A stretch of 42,160 bases of DNA, taken from NCBI GenBank assembly GCA_017935045.1, contig JAGBIJ010000044.1:1-42160 (forward strand), written 5' to 3'. Made by a program: the position numbers and the translations under genes. This DNA is from Muribaculaceae bacterium. GTDB taxonomy: Bacteria; Bacteroidota; Bacteroidia; Bacteroidales; Muribaculaceae. The notes below the pieces were generated by a model. The model saw nothing but the letters and a program-made list of their open reading frames with translations. It was not told the origin of the DNA and did not search any database. Of the stretch, positions 14,753-24,435 are shown piece by piece; position 1 is the stretch's first letter; each line of letters opens with the position of its first letter.

Positions 14753-17700
14753 TTAGGGAATTTCCAGATTGTCTCCGGCTATATTGTAATCGTACGACTT
14801 CACTATTTTGCCGTACCCGTCAGTAATCTTGACCAGACGGCCGAAAGAATCGTATGAGTAGTTGAGAGTGGTTCCGTCGGGATTCATGCACTGCGTCATG
14901 CCCACTCCGGGTTCATGCTTGTAGATGGTAACGGACGCTTTGGCAAGCGATGAACGCAACTGCAGAAGCTTGCTGAAATCAGGTGTTGCGGTTTCGGCAA
15001 AAGCGTCAAGATCGCCGATAATCGCTGTTACTTCATCTACGCCGGCGCCTTTTATGACAGCGCATATATAATTATGGGAATAACCCCATACATATACAGT
15101 GGATGTATAGTCCGCGTCTTGCTGCAATATAGGATTGAAATATTTCCCGTATCGGTAACTTGCTATGTCATGAAGGCCACAATTTCCAAGCTGTTGTGTG
15201 ATTTTTTCGGGTGAGACGAAATTGGAGAGACTGTATTGATTCTCGATTATTTTATTTATTACCTTGTGGGTCTTGAAGTTGCGTATATAATGCTCCTCTC
15301 TCGCTATTTTGTCCACTATTGTATTGTCCACCATCGCTCTGAAAACATGCGATGACTGATATCTGTCGAAACAATAAGTGTAATATACGATTCCGAGCTC
15401 TTTATCGCCTGCCTTCTGCTCGACTGACTTAAGCTGCTTGTAATATTTGTCGTAAGTATACTCCGTCTTCAGAGGGAGCGAGGATTGATTGTCATCGTAG
15501 ACAGTCTCGGTAGAAGATTTCGGCAATATCGATGTAGTCGTTACATCATAGTGATATTTGTCGAATACAAAATTGGTCTGGCTACATGAAAAGACCTGCA
15601 TCATGCACTTTATATCACAAGGATGATAATGCTCGTATGAAAACTCAGTTTGTTTTTTAAGGATGCCGGAAGCATCGTAGTCTTTTCTCCATTGCAGCAG
15701 GCCGCGTGTATGGGCATAAGATGTATAAGGGTGGAAAAGCTGAAGTCCGAGAGTCCATTGCGGATCGAAAATATCTTTGCATCCCAGATCCGCATAACAA
15801 GAAAAGCGGTTTACGGACATCGCTCCATCGGGGAAAACCTCGGTAACATAAGGATATCCCACATGGCTTTCATCGGCATTTACTCCTAATGTATTGAATG
15901 ATTGCGAAGTAAAACATTCCGACAATGCCATCATCGACCCGGTCACAGCCTCTTTGGAGGAGTACTTATACTTGGGCGGCGCGAGCAAGATACCGGAAGT
16001 ATTCTTAGCGTCTCCGGATATGGCATCGTAGTACAGGTATTCCTTCACAAGCTGTTCGCCTCGGGAAGTGCCGTCTGAGTTATAGATTCTCCTTATACGG
16101 AGGCCTCCGGCATTGCGGGCATACGCCAGAGTATCTATGCCCAACCGTCTGTCGCCTATCTTATATGCGTATGTATGCGGTTCAAACTCAAATCTGGTGT
16201 AGCCCCCGGTAGGATAAGTGATTTTGTACAGTGTGCCGTACAGGGCAAGTTCGGGGTCCGGTTCTCTTTTAGACGAATAGAGGCTGGGGTCTGTGATGTT
16301 TACAGTCCTCCGGGTAGTGGTAATGGTGGTATTGCCGACCTGTTCGGTCACTATGCGCGCTATGTCTGTTTTCGCATAAAATCCCCAATGGTCTACGTTG
16401 TACGAACAATACTCCGGCAACAGGTCTATATGATCATAATCAAATGTATATTTTCCAAGACCCGGTTCTCCGAAAGACAGCAGCGCGAGCCTCTCCTTGC
16501 CTGCGCGAGATGGATCGTCATCATTGTAGGTAAAGTTAAAATGGTGGAGGACTCTGCCTGCCGCATTTTTGACACGGATGTCGGTAAGTTTGTACCACTG
16601 CAGTCTGTCGACACATGCTATATCATTGACATATACGCTGTTCCTGCTGCCGTCAGCATCATACTTCTGCAGATAGAAAAGCCGGGAGTAATCGTTTGCC
16701 CCCAACGGCTTGAAATGTTCTTCGCAAGCTCGGCGCAGAGGATAACGCAGCTCGTCTGTCCGGGATATGTCAAACTCTATTTTCCCTGCCGCGCCAAGGT
16801 CTATGGACGACAGATACGAAGGAGAGATGAGGGATCCGAAAATATAGTCGGTGCCGAGCTGCGGCCCGTGGACTGGATCACGGCCATTATATTTGGCAAC
16901 CTGTCCTTCGGCGAAGTGAGGACAATTATAAATGTCATATTTTTCATTGATACCCATTTCAGCAATAAAGTCCTTCTTCTGATAATTCAGTCGCACTTCT
17001 CTGCCGTCGGCATATTTTATTTTGGTCAGATGCCAGGCCGTAGCGGCAATCTCCTCGCTGTCTTGCGAGAAGAATCCCACCGAATATTCTATTGCCTCTG
17101 GGTTCTCTTTGCCCCCGAAAAAATATTCATTGCCGGATGCATCGATAAGCTTGAAATTAGTGATGGACTGGGAACGGTACATATCGTAAAATTTGCACCA
17201 CGACCCTCCGAGCATGTCCGGAAACACGCGCTCGTAATTGTTGTCGTCATCTACATCGAATACAACTGCCATGAACTTGTCTGAATTGACAAGCCATCCT
17301 TGGTCTTCGGTATAATAAAACTTACCGCTGAATCCTAAAAAGCTGAATATAAACTCGTCTACTTCTCTGTCATCGATACCGGCCTTGGACTTGTCGAAAA
17401 GCTCGCTTACAGTCAATTCGTCCGATTCTATTTCGGTTATATTTCCGATGTCGCCGGGATAGATACTCAGAGCGCTGTTGTTGTCTGTGCCAAAGAACCA
17501 TCCGAGCTTCCTTTCATGTAATTTTACACCCATCTCCTGCGGATTCCATAAATCGCTGTTGTAATAATCCGACTCATCCGGCTTGCCATGTACGATTCGC
17601 ATTATGCTTCCGCCGGCATGCAGAGTCCAGCCCATGCCGACCCAGCCGGGATGTCTGTCGGGCTGCACACCTCCCCCGTGATAGGAGAGAGATACAGGTA

Positions 17701-17902
17701 TGGAATGAACACCTGTCTTTGCTTCATAGATAGGTATGGATATGTTTGGGATGCCTGTGTACAGTGACACAGGCACGGAGCCGTATTCGCCGAGCGATGA
17801 CATGGTAGGGCTGGTCAGATAGTCGTCAGTGCGGGGTATCTGGGCGTTGATACCCAATACAGGCAGCAATGACAATATAAATATGATGTAGCGTTGTTTC
17901 AT
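14753..17902 (-). CDS. RHS/YD-repeat family secreted protein (partner)
   Basis: The 1049-residue protein has a signal peptide (about 1-20). Its N-terminal region (about 25-110; VPVSLYTGIPNISIPIYE, GVGMGWTLHAGG-like) is typical of the large Bacteroidota RHS-associated proteins that resemble SpvB/TcdB beta-propeller entries. YD-type repeats follow, ending with YSYDSFGRLVKITDGYG near residues 1015-1031. It lacks the core-end DPTG signature and has no toxin domain. It precedes the toxin-bearing RHS gene by 19 nt, so the two probably work as a pair, one perhaps helping to form or export the shell. Codon and base composition are intermediate between the toxin core and the flanks. Confidence 0.8.
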   Translation of the reverse strand: MKQRYIIFILSLLPVLGINAQIPRTDDYLTSPTMSSLGEYGSVPVSLYTGIPNISIPIYEAKTGVHSIPVSLSYHGGGVQPDRHPGWVGMGWTLHAGGSIMRIVHGKPDESDYYNSDLWNPQEMGVKLHERKLGWFFGTDNNSALSIYPGDIGNITEIESDELTVSELFDKSKAGIDDREVDEFIFSFLGFSGKFYYTEDQGWLVNSDKFMAVVFDVDDDNNYERVFPDMLGGSWCKFYDMYRSQSITNFKLIDASGNEYFFGGKENPEAIEYSVGFFSQDSEEIAATAWHLTKIKYADGREVRLNYQKKDFIAEMGINEKYDIYNCPHFAEGQVAKYNGRDPVHGPQLGTDYIFGSLISPSYLSSIDLGAAGKIEFDISRTDELRYPLRRACEEHFKPLGANDYSRLFYLQKYDADGSRNSVYVNDIACVDRLQWYKLTDIRVKNAAGRVLHHFNFTYNDDDPSRAGKERLALLSFGEPGLGKYTFDYDHIDLLPEYCSYNVDHWGFYAKTDIARIVTEQVGNTTITTTRRTVNITDPSLYSSKREPDPELALYGTLYKITYPTGGYTRFEFEPHTYAYKIGDRRLGIDTLAYARNAGGLRIRRIYNSDGTSRGEQLVKEYLYYDAISGDAKNTSGILLAPPKYKYSSKEAVTGSMMALSECFTSQSFNTLGVNADESHVGYPYVTEVFPDGAMSVNRFSCYADLGCKDIFDPQWTLGLQLFHPYTSYAHTRGLLQWRKDYDASGILKKQTEFSYEHYHPCDIKCMMQVFSCSQTNFVFDKYHYDVTTTSILPKSSTETVYDDNQSSLPLKTEYTYDKYYKQLKSVEQKAGDKELGIVYYTYCFDRYQSSHVFRAMVDNTIVDKIAREEHYIRNFKTHKVINKIIENQYSLSNFVSPEKITQQLGNCGLHDIASYRYGKYFNPILQQDADYTSTVYVWGYSHNYICAVIKGAGVDEVTAIIGDLDAFAETATPDFSKLLQLRSSLAKASVTIYKHEPGVGMTQCMNPDGTTLNYSYDSFGRLVKITDGYGKIVKSYDYNIAGDNLEIP

Positions 17903-17944
17903 AAGATAAATACTGATGTGTTAGTGATTCCAATCCGATTTGCC

Positions 17945-19030
17945 TCAACGCACGGTCAACTTCATCCGCACGTTCTGCTCGCCGTATATAAGCATCAGCG
18001 CGTACTCGCCGCTTTCCAGGCATGAGCAATCGATTTCTACCGTATTATCCCCTTGAGTGACGGGATGACGTGGAAGAACGTATCGGACTATGCCGTTGAT
18101 ATCACTCAAGACACATTCCGCCCAGCCTCCCGTAACAGAGGAATTGAACTCCAGAATGTAATTATTACCGTTGCGGATGACTTCTGCTTTTGAGATAGGA
18201 TGATGAGGATTCGCTTCATCGGTATCATCGGCTTTAGTATTCGCATTGCGGATTTTTTCATTTTCATCATCACTCTTTACCGCATATTCCTGAGATACAC
18301 GGGTGCAGCAGTGCGCCTCTCTGTCAACAAGTATAGGCGTACCGTCTGTATCTGCCCATACTTCCGTAACAGTCATTACCGGATAGCGATAGCCGGGAGT
18401 ATACCATTCATAGGTAGTAATCAATCCCGAACCTGCGTACTGGCCAAGGTGTTCCTGATGAAAACGCAGCAGACCTCCACGCGAAATATTATAATCAGAG
18501 CGCAGACGCAGCACATCGCATATAGTGTCGTTACCTGGCATAATGAGTACGCCTTGGCCGTCAGCTACGGTTTTGGCAGTTCCCGCACATTCGGTATTGG
18601 CCGAAACAGCATATTTCCCTTTCATACGGAAAGAGCTGACGCACGTGTCTCCAAAACAGACAGGGAAAACCATTTTGACTGCTGGCACTACTTCATGGAT
18701 TTCCGACAGACGCCGCTCAAAACCAGTCCAAAGCACTGTATCGCCCGAGACACGGTAATCCATGCGCACGCGATTTGCTTTCTGCCCGAAACTATTGTTA
18801 CCGATATCGATTATTTCCAGATAATCGGTCCCGGATATTACATTTGCTTCACTGAAGTCCCAGACTACTCCTTTACCGCCGTTGCCCGGAGACAAAATTT
18901 CATAGCGTTCAATCGCTATTTTGTCATCCGGTCTGGGTAAATTGCTGCTTTTCGCAAGTCTATTTGCGGCTGCAAATCCCGGAAAGCTCACTGCTAAAAG
19001 TGTTAATATACTGATGTACAACTGTTTCAT
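17945..19030 (-). CDS. Secreted protein with T9SS-type C-terminal sorting domain
   Basis: ATG 19030 gives a 361-residue protein beginning with a signal peptide (MKQLYISILTLLAVSFPGFA). Longer upstream frames to 19261 run through the promoter and are rejected. The central part is beta-rich and unrecognised. The last 70 residues (GYAECVLSDINGIVRYV-like, then CLESGEYALMLIYGEQ) match the type A T9SS sorting domain pattern, ending in KLTVR. It starts the RHS operon, 42 nt before the RHS partner. It may be a surface factor exported by the type IX machinery alongside the RHS proteins. Confidence 0.75.
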   Translation of the reverse strand: MKQLYISILTLLAVSFPGFAAANRLAKSSNLPRPDDKIAIERYEILSPGNGGKGVVWDFSEANVISGTDYLEIIDIGNNSFGQKANRVRMDYRVSGDTVLWTGFERRLSEIHEVVPAVKMVFPVCFGDTCVSSFRMKGKYAVSANTECAGTAKTVADGQGVLIMPGNDTICDVLRLRSDYNISRGGLLRFHQEHLGQYAGSGLITTYEWYTPGYRYPVMTVTEVWADTDGTPILVDREAHCCTRVSQEYAVKSDDENEKIRNANTKADDTDEANPHHPISKAEVIRNGNNYILEFNSSVTGGWAECVLSDINGIVRYVLPRHPVTQGDNTVEIDCSCLESGEYALMLIYGEQNVRMKLTVR

Positions 19031-19064
19031 GGGCAGAGTGATTTTAAGGTTAGTAATTATATGC

Positions 19065-19096
19065 CAAATGTAATGAAAATTTCCGTAATTTGCAAA
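19065..19096 (-). promoter_or_regulatory. Bacteroidota promoter of the RHS operon
   Basis: On the minus strand TTTG (19096-19093) is followed after exactly 20 bases by TACATTTG (19072-19065), a full match to the -33 TTTG / -7 TAnnTTTG consensus. The start would be near 19058-19060, giving a leader of about 30 nt to ATG 19030. It fixes the start choice for the first gene of the operon. Confidence 0.75.
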
Positions 19097-19187
19097 TTTT
19101 TGCAATTTTTTGATGAATCTTAATGGGTGCAGGTTAGAGTTGATATGGGCGTTGCGAAATGAGCCGCAGGCGATTATCTTCGTCGGA

Positions 19188-19261
19188 TTGCTCCGGATTG
19201 GTGTTTTTTTTGTAATTTTGCATTTTAATTCCTCTTTCATGCCGCGGTATTTCGGCGGCAT
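19188..19261 (+). promoter_or_regulatory. metG promoter and leader stem-loop
   Basis: TAATTTTG at 19213-19220 matches the -7 consensus, with a TTGC -33 candidate at 19188-19191 (21-bp spacer). Just after it, ATGCCGC (19239-19245) and GCGGCAT (19255-19261) form a seven-base-pair stem with a nine-base loop in the leader, 30 nt before the metG ATG. The divergent RHS promoter lies about 100 bp to the left. Confidence 0.6.
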
Positions 19262-19291
19262 AACTTCTATTGAATCAAATTTTTCAGAAAA

Positions 19292-21331
19292 ATGGATAAA
19301 GATTTCAAGCGCACTTTAGTGACCACGGCGCTCCCCTACGCCAATGGTCCGGTACATATAGGCCATCTGGCCGGCGTGTATGTCCCTGCTGACATTTATG
19401 TCCGTTACCTGCGTGCCAAGGGCGAGGATGTACTCTTCATCGGTGGCAGCGACGAGCACGGCGTGCCTATCACTATAAAGGCCAAGGCCGAGGGTGTAAC
19501 TCCCCAGGATATCGTGGACCGCTATCATAATATCATCAAAGAGAGTTTCGCTGAGCTGGGTATCAGCTTCGATATATATAGCCGCACCACGTCTGATGTC
19601 CATCGTCAGACCGCTTCTGACTTTTTCCGCAAGCTCTATGATAAAGGCGAGTTTGTAGAGAAAACCTCTATGCAGCTCTATGATGAGAAGGCGGGGCAGT
19701 TTCTGGCTGACCGATATGTGACGGGTACATGTCCCCATTGCGGCAACGAGCGTGCATACGGCGACCAGTGTGAGGCGTGCGGTACTTCTCTCAATGCTAC
19801 GGATCTCATCAATCCGAAGTCGGCAATCACGGGCAACGCGCCCGTGCTGCGCGAGACGAAGCACTGGTATCTGCCTCTCGACAAGTGGGAGCCGCGTCTG
19901 CGTCAGTGGATTCTGGAGGAGCATAAGGAGTGGAAGCCCAATGTCTACGGCCAGTGCAAATCATGGCTCGACATGGGGCTGCAGCCCCGCGCCGTGAGCC
20001 GTGACCTGGACTGGGGCATCCCGGTGCCTGTCGAGGGTGCAGACGGCAAGGTGCTGTACGTATGGTTCGACGCTCCCATCGGCTACATCTCCAATACCAA
20101 GGAGCTGCTGCCCGACGACTGGGAGAAGTGGTGGAAAGACCCGCAGACCCGTATGCTTCACTTTATAGGCAAGGACAATATCGTCTTCCACTGCATAGTT
20201 TTCCCCGCCATGCTTATGGCCGAAGGCTCTTACAATCTGCCTGACAATGTACCCGCCAATGAGTTTCTAAATCTGGAGGACGACAAGATTTCCACATCGC
20301 GCAACTGGGCCGTATGGCTCCACGAATACCTGCGCGAGCTCCCGGGCAAGCAGGATGTACTGCGCTATGTGCTGACGGCCAACGCTCCGGAGACAAAGGA
20401 CAACAATTTCACGTGGAAGGATTTCCAGCAGCGCAACAATTCCGAGCTGGTCGCAATCCTCGGCAACTTCGTGAATCGCGCCATGGTGCTGACCCACAAA
20501 TACTTCGGCGGTATGGTGCCGGTGCGCGGCGAGCTGCTGGAGGAAGACCGTCAGGTAATGGAGGAGATACACCGCAGCGTCGCCGAGCTGAGCGCCGATA
20601 TGGACCGCTTCCATTTCCGCGATGCTCTCAAGAGTGCGATGAACATAGCCCGTATCGGTAACAAGTATCTGGCCGACACCGAGCCCTGGAAGTTGGTCAA
20701 GACTGACGAGGCCCGCGTCCAGACTATACTGAATGTCGCCCTGCAGATATGCGCCAATCTGGCCATCGCTTTCGAGCCTTTCATTCCCTTCATGGCCGCC
20801 GACTTGCGCGGACAGCTCCGTCTCGGAGAGCTTCCCTGGAGCCGTCTGGGCGATTTCGATATCTTGGCCGACGGTGCGGAGATAGAAAAGCCGCATCTGC
20901 TTTTTGAGAAAATCGAGGACAGTGTGGTCGAGGCTCAGGTCAAGAAACTCCAGGATGCCAAAAAGCAGAACGAGCTTGACGCCTGGAAGCCCGCCCCGGT
21001 GGCCGAAACGGTAGATTTCCCGACTTTTGAGAAGCTGGACATACGCGTCGGCACAGTGCTGGAGTGCGTCAAGGTGCCTAAGGCCGATAAGCTTCTGCAG
21101 TTTAAGATAGACGACGGCATGGGCGGACGCACCATAGTCAGCGGCATTGCCAAATATTACAAGCCTGAAGATCTGGTGGGCAAGCAAGTCTGCTTCATCG
21201 CCAACTTCGCTCCGCGCAAGCTCAAAGGGGTGGAGAGCCAGGGCATGATACTCAGCGCCGAGCTGCCCGACGGCTCGCTCAAGGTCATCAGTCCTTCCGC
21301 GCCATGCGCCCCCGGCTCAAAGGTGGGCTGA
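19292..21331 (+). CDS. metG: Methionyl-tRNA synthetase
   Basis: Charges tRNA-Met with methionine in the cytoplasm. The 679-residue protein has the class I HIGH signature (22-25), a zinc knuckle with Cys 146, 149, 159 and 162, the KMSKS-type loop KISTS (331-335), and a C-terminal EMAP/tRNA-binding domain (about 575-679; [15 protein letters not shown]). Length and architecture fit the dimeric MetG found in Bacteroidota. The start at 19292 leaves a 5' leader with a small hairpin. It converges on the amylase gene, with a shared terminator between. Confidence 0.97.
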   Translation: MDKDFKRTLVTTALPYANGPVHIGHLAGVYVPADIYVRYLRAKGEDVLFIGGSDEHGVPITIKAKAEGVTPQDIVDRYHNIIKESFAELGISFDIYSRTTSDVHRQTASDFFRKLYDKGEFVEKTSMQLYDEKAGQFLADRYVTGTCPHCGNERAYGDQCEACGTSLNATDLINPKSAITGNAPVLRETKHWYLPLDKWEPRLRQWILEEHKEWKPNVYGQCKSWLDMGLQPRAVSRDLDWGIPVPVEGADGKVLYVWFDAPIGYISNTKELLPDDWEKWWKDPQTRMLHFIGKDNIVFHCIVFPAMLMAEGSYNLPDNVPANEFLNLEDDKISTSRNWAVWLHEYLRELPGKQDVLRYVLTANAPETKDNNFTWKDFQQRNNSELVAILGNFVNRAMVLTHKYFGGMVPVRGELLEEDRQVMEEIHRSVAELSADMDRFHFRDALKSAMNIARIGNKYLADTEPWKLVKTDEARVQTILNVALQICANLAIAFEPFIPFMAADLRGQLRLGELPWSRLGDFDILADGAEIEKPHLLFEKIEDSVVEAQVKKLQDAKKQNELDAWKPAPVAETVDFPTFEKLDIRVGTVLECVKVPKADKLLQFKIDDGMGGRTIVSGIAKYYKPEDLVGKQVCFIANFAPRKLKGVESQGMILSAELPDGSLKVISPSAPCAPGSKVG

Positions 21332-21352
21332 TTTGCTGAGCGGAAAGATGCT

Positions 21353-21396
21353 GCAAAAAAAAGTGCGCCGAAGCTTTTTCGGCGCACTTCTTTTGT
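21353..21396. terminator. Bidirectional intrinsic terminator
   Basis: A perfect 12-bp stem (21361-21372 with 21378-21389) with a five-base loop lies between the convergent metG and amylase genes. On the minus strand the stem is followed by an unbroken T8 run (complement of A8 at 21353-21360 and on into the stem), a strong terminator for the amylase. On the plus strand the trailing TTC TTTTG is a weaker U-tract for metG. Confidence 0.85.
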
Positions 21397-21413
21397 CGTT
21401 GCTGATTTGACGG

Positions 21414-24158
21414 TTAGCGTACCGCTACCTTGTAGGTATTGCCGTCTACGCGCACTACGTACACGCCGGGAGTCAGACCAGTCAGTCCGACGCGCGCGCC
21501 GGAAACGCTGTAAGCCTCGGCTACGCTGTAGCTGCCGTTGATGACGATGTCGCCGCCTACGGCATACACCTCGTTGGCAACCGCAGAGTCGGAGACGATG
21601 TTGTCGATTCCGCTCACATTGTTGGAGGTAATCACAACGTATGAGTTGGCTGGTACGGTCACTTTCGCATTGGCTGCGTCAAACACAGGATCAGTGTTGT
21701 ACGAGCAGGAAGCGATTTTGAAGTTTGCCGGATTACGGCTTCCCAGCATGCTCGACACGTCGAATGTCTTGCTTCCCGTAACGGCGGGATTGCATACCAG
21801 CAGCATCTCCTTGCCGTTTTTCGAGGCGTGGATAAAGCGTCCGTTGTCCCAGTCGCCCTGTGTGCAGCTCATCTTTCGCAAAGCGCCTTTTTCAAACAGC
21901 TCCGGATTCTGTGTGCGGATATGTATCAGGTCGCGTACATTAAGGTACAGGCCGTAGGTGTCGTCGTCATCAAGTGCGCTCCAGTCCACCTTCTTGGGGT
22001 CAGTACTGTTGCCGCCGGTAGCGTCTTTGGTGGTCTGGGCGTTGCCCAGCTCCGAGAACTGCCATATCATGTGAGCGCCCGGCGACAGTATCATCTGGGC
22101 ATGCACCGAGCCTATGCGGCGCTTGCTGACCTCGTTGTTGCCTTTCACGCCGGCGGCGCCCCATTTGCTCTGCTTATAGCCCATGCGCTCCTCGTCATGG
22201 CTTTCGGCGTAAGATACCGTAGAGCCCCATGTACGCGAGTCATTTTCCGCATTGAAGCGGTTCAGGTTCGACTCCGAAGCGTAGCCCATGGCATACTGAC
22301 AGGCTGCGTTGTTGATGTTGGCCCAGTTCATCTGGCCGTCGGCTGCCATCTCGTTTTCCTCCTGCGCGCCTGCCAGATTCTCGTTGATGAAATATGCGTC
22401 GGGATTTACCTCTTTCATGGCCGCATGAATCTTGGTCATACGCTCCACTCGGCTCTTGTTGTAAGCGTCAGTGTTGCCGTACGATCCGTTGTCACCCAGG
22501 CCTTTTACCAGGTCGAAGCGGAAGCCGTCGAACTTATACTCCGACAGCCAGTACTTCACGCAGTCTTTCCACTGCTGCAGCACCAGCGGATTGTCCTGCT
22601 TCCAGTCGTTGAGTACGGAGTAGGCGTGAGGCGCGGTTTTGTTGTAGAACGGATTGGAGGCAATGTCATACATCTGATACCAGGGGTGCAGGCCGTCGCT
22701 CTGGTTGAATACCAGGTCGAGCAGCACGGCGATGCCGTTCTGATGGCAGAGGTCTATGAACTCCTTGTAGTCGTCCGGCGTACCGTATGCCTTGTCAGGA
22801 GCGAAATAGAAATTGGTGTTGTAGCCCCACGAATTGTTGCCGTTGAACTCGCATATAGGCATCAGCTCGATGGCGTTGACACCCAGCTCTTTCAGATAAG
22901 GCAGCTTCTTTATGGCCTGACGCAGCGTGCCGTCGGCATTTGAAGCGCCCTCGGTACCGGTAAAGTCGCGCAGCAGAAGCTCGTAGATTACCAGGTCTTG
23001 CTTCGCGGCGCCCTTGAAGTCCTTGATTTTCCAGTCGTATTTGTTGATATTCTCATGATATACCGCAAGCATTATGGAGTTCAGTCCTTCGGGGTACTTG
23101 GGCATGTCAGGATACACCTTGTCGGAGATATATTTGTCGTTGTAAGGATCGAGCACCAGTTTGGCATACGGGTCGCCGACATTGATGGTGCCGTCCACAC
23201 AGTAATAATACGGATACTGCTTGTCAGCGTCCAGACCGGAGACAGTAACCCAGAAATAGCGGTTTCCCTCGTAGTCCTGGTATTTCATCACATTTTTCTC
23301 GTTGGCCTGATAGCCATCCCATGACGGCATCAGAATCACGTTGCTTTTGCCGGGAGCAGCCAGGCAGAAAGTCACGGTGCCGTCAGCGTTGCGTACGGCG
23401 CCCTGCTTAGGCACTCCGCCCGGATAAGTGGCGGCTGTCGAGGGGGTAGGGTAGCAGTATGTTGTTTCAGCTGTCTGTGTCTCGGAGCCCTTGACACCTT
23501 TGGCCGTCACAGTGTAGTTGCCGTAATCGCTGAAAGTGTAGGATGCGGTCAGTGAAGTGGCGTTGTCCTCTGTTTTGATGACGGTGCCGTTCACGCTGAG
23601 TGACAGTGTGGCGGCAGCAGTGGACGAAACAGTGAAATTGCCGGTTGTCTTTCCGGCCTGGATTACGGAGCCGTTCAGATCAGAGGTAAGCGATATCTGA
23701 AAGCCTTCTTCCACTACGTCGAGGAAGATGTCGGAGCCGCTGTCGCCTTTGCCCTGTTTGTTGCCCGTGGCATCGCGGAATACGAAAGCCAGCTTGCGTA
23801 CCTTTTCGCCGGGGTTGAGCTCGTAGTATGTGGCGATGTCGCCGATATTAAGTTTCCAAAGGTTTGGGCTGACATACTCAAGCTGATACTTGGGTGTGTT
23901 GGTAGGCCATTTTGCCGGAGCGTGTTTCCAGTCGGAATTGTCCTTGCTCTCGGTAGTGATTACGCCGGTATGTGCATACAGGGGTGTGGTGGCAGGTGTT
24001 CCCATAAGACCCTTGTTGCCCAGATCTGCGTGGAAATATATGACCACATTCTTGCTGCTCTCCTGCAGCGGAGAGGGATCGCTGGTCACGATGTCGGCGG
24101 CGCGCAGTCCGAAAGCGCTTAACGCCAACAGGGCGAACGCCAATAGGTAAGATCTCAT
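21414..24158 (-). CDS. Secreted GH13 alpha-amylase family enzyme with T9SS domain
   Basis: Hydrolyses alpha-glucans outside the cell. The 914-residue protein has a signal peptide (1-21), an N-terminal beta-sandwich module (about 30-150) like the one in the GH31 enzyme at 36996-40892, an Ig-like stretch (about 150-235), a CBM48-like region (about 250-340) and the GH13 barrel. Catalytic residues are D549 (GFRFDLVKG), E593 (FINENL) and D655 (SHDEER), with region I DLVFNQ (481-486). The C terminus (about 880-914; LTPGVYVVRVDGNTYKVAVR) is a type A T9SS sorting domain. Pullulanase/GH13_14-type activity is possible. No SusC/SusD pair is adjacent. Confidence 0.92.
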   Translation of the reverse strand: MRSYLLAFALLALSAFGLRAADIVTSDPSPLQESSKNVVIYFHADLGNKGLMGTPATTPLYAHTGVITTESKDNSDWKHAPAKWPTNTPKYQLEYVSPNLWKLNIGDIATYYELNPGEKVRKLAFVFRDATGNKQGKGDSGSDIFLDVVEEGFQISLTSDLNGSVIQAGKTTGNFTVSSTAAATLSLSVNGTVIKTEDNATSLTASYTFSDYGNYTVTAKGVKGSETQTAETTYCYPTPSTAATYPGGVPKQGAVRNADGTVTFCLAAPGKSNVILMPSWDGYQANEKNVMKYQDYEGNRYFWVTVSGLDADKQYPYYYCVDGTINVGDPYAKLVLDPYNDKYISDKVYPDMPKYPEGLNSIMLAVYHENINKYDWKIKDFKGAAKQDLVIYELLLRDFTGTEGASNADGTLRQAIKKLPYLKELGVNAIELMPICEFNGNNSWGYNTNFYFAPDKAYGTPDDYKEFIDLCHQNGIAVLLDLVFNQSDGLHPWYQMYDIASNPFYNKTAPHAYSVLNDWKQDNPLVLQQWKDCVKYWLSEYKFDGFRFDLVKGLGDNGSYGNTDAYNKSRVERMTKIHAAMKEVNPDAYFINENLAGAQEENEMAADGQMNWANINNAACQYAMGYASESNLNRFNAENDSRTWGSTVSYAESHDEERMGYKQSKWGAAGVKGNNEVSKRRIGSVHAQMILSPGAHMIWQFSELGNAQTTKDATGGNSTDPKKVDWSALDDDDTYGLYLNVRDLIHIRTQNPELFEKGALRKMSCTQGDWDNGRFIHASKNGKEMLLVCNPAVTGSKTFDVSSMLGSRNPANFKIASCSYNTDPVFDAANAKVTVPANSYVVITSNNVSGIDNIVSDSAVANEVYAVGGDIVINGSYSVAEAYSVSGARVGLTGLTPGVYVVRVDGNTYKVAVR

Positions 24159-24237
24159 CAGTTAAGTTGTAATTATAAAGTTGGTTAACGTATTATGTAA
24201 AATCCCACGAACCGTGAGCCCACGGTGCTTCATTTTA

Positions 24238-24269
24238 CAAAATTAGGTCAAAAATCTTACCTGGGCAAA
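24238..24269 (-). promoter_or_regulatory. Promoter of the amylase gene
   Basis: On the minus strand TTTG (24269-24266) and TAATTTTG (24245-24238) are separated by 20 bases, an exact fit to the Bacteroidota consensus. The leader of about 70 nt holds a six-base-pair hairpin (24211-24216 with 24221-24226) before ATG 24158. No catabolite-control site can be assigned from the sequence alone. Confidence 0.75.
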
Positions 24270-24309
24270 TCTGTTCTCCTAAAATTAATTAAAAAGCCTA
24301 AAAGACACT

Positions 24310-24435
24310 CTAAGACGTCGTTTCAGTGGCGGTCAGCGGAGAATGACCGTCGGGAGTTTTGAAATGGAGATTGTTCATCTCCATGGGAGTCAGGCGCCGT
24401 GCGCCGGGTATAGAGACGTGTGGTATGGTTTTCAT
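24310..24435 (-). CDS. 41-aa peptide, possible precursor linked to C39-VKOR protein
   Basis: The frame begins MKTIPHVSIPGARRLTPMEM and continues for 21 more residues (NNLHFKTPDGHSPLTATETTS). Its ATG overlaps the stop of the VKOR gene (ATGA, 24432-24435), so it should be translated by coupling. It has a basic amphipathic N-terminal half and a short polar tail, the look of a leader-plus-core peptide, but no Gly-Gly cleavage site and no Cys. I do not know the family. The neighbouring membrane protein carries a C39-like domain, a fold that binds double-glycine leaders in exporters, so a precursor role is plausible. It could also be a small regulatory protein. Confidence 0.65.
   Translation of the reverse strand: MKTIPHVSIPGARRLTPMEMNNLHFKTPDGHSPLTATETTS

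Noticed and set aside
19031-19261. 77-residue N-terminal extension of the T9SS-sorted protein
   Set aside because: It would cross the clear promoter at 19065-19096 and put the signal peptide in mid-protein.
20267-21187. 306-codon minus-strand frame opposite metG
   Set aside because: It lies wholly within the metG coding region and has no known domain.
21828-22943. 371-codon plus-strand frame opposite the amylase
   Set aside because: Antisense shadow of a clear GH13 gene.
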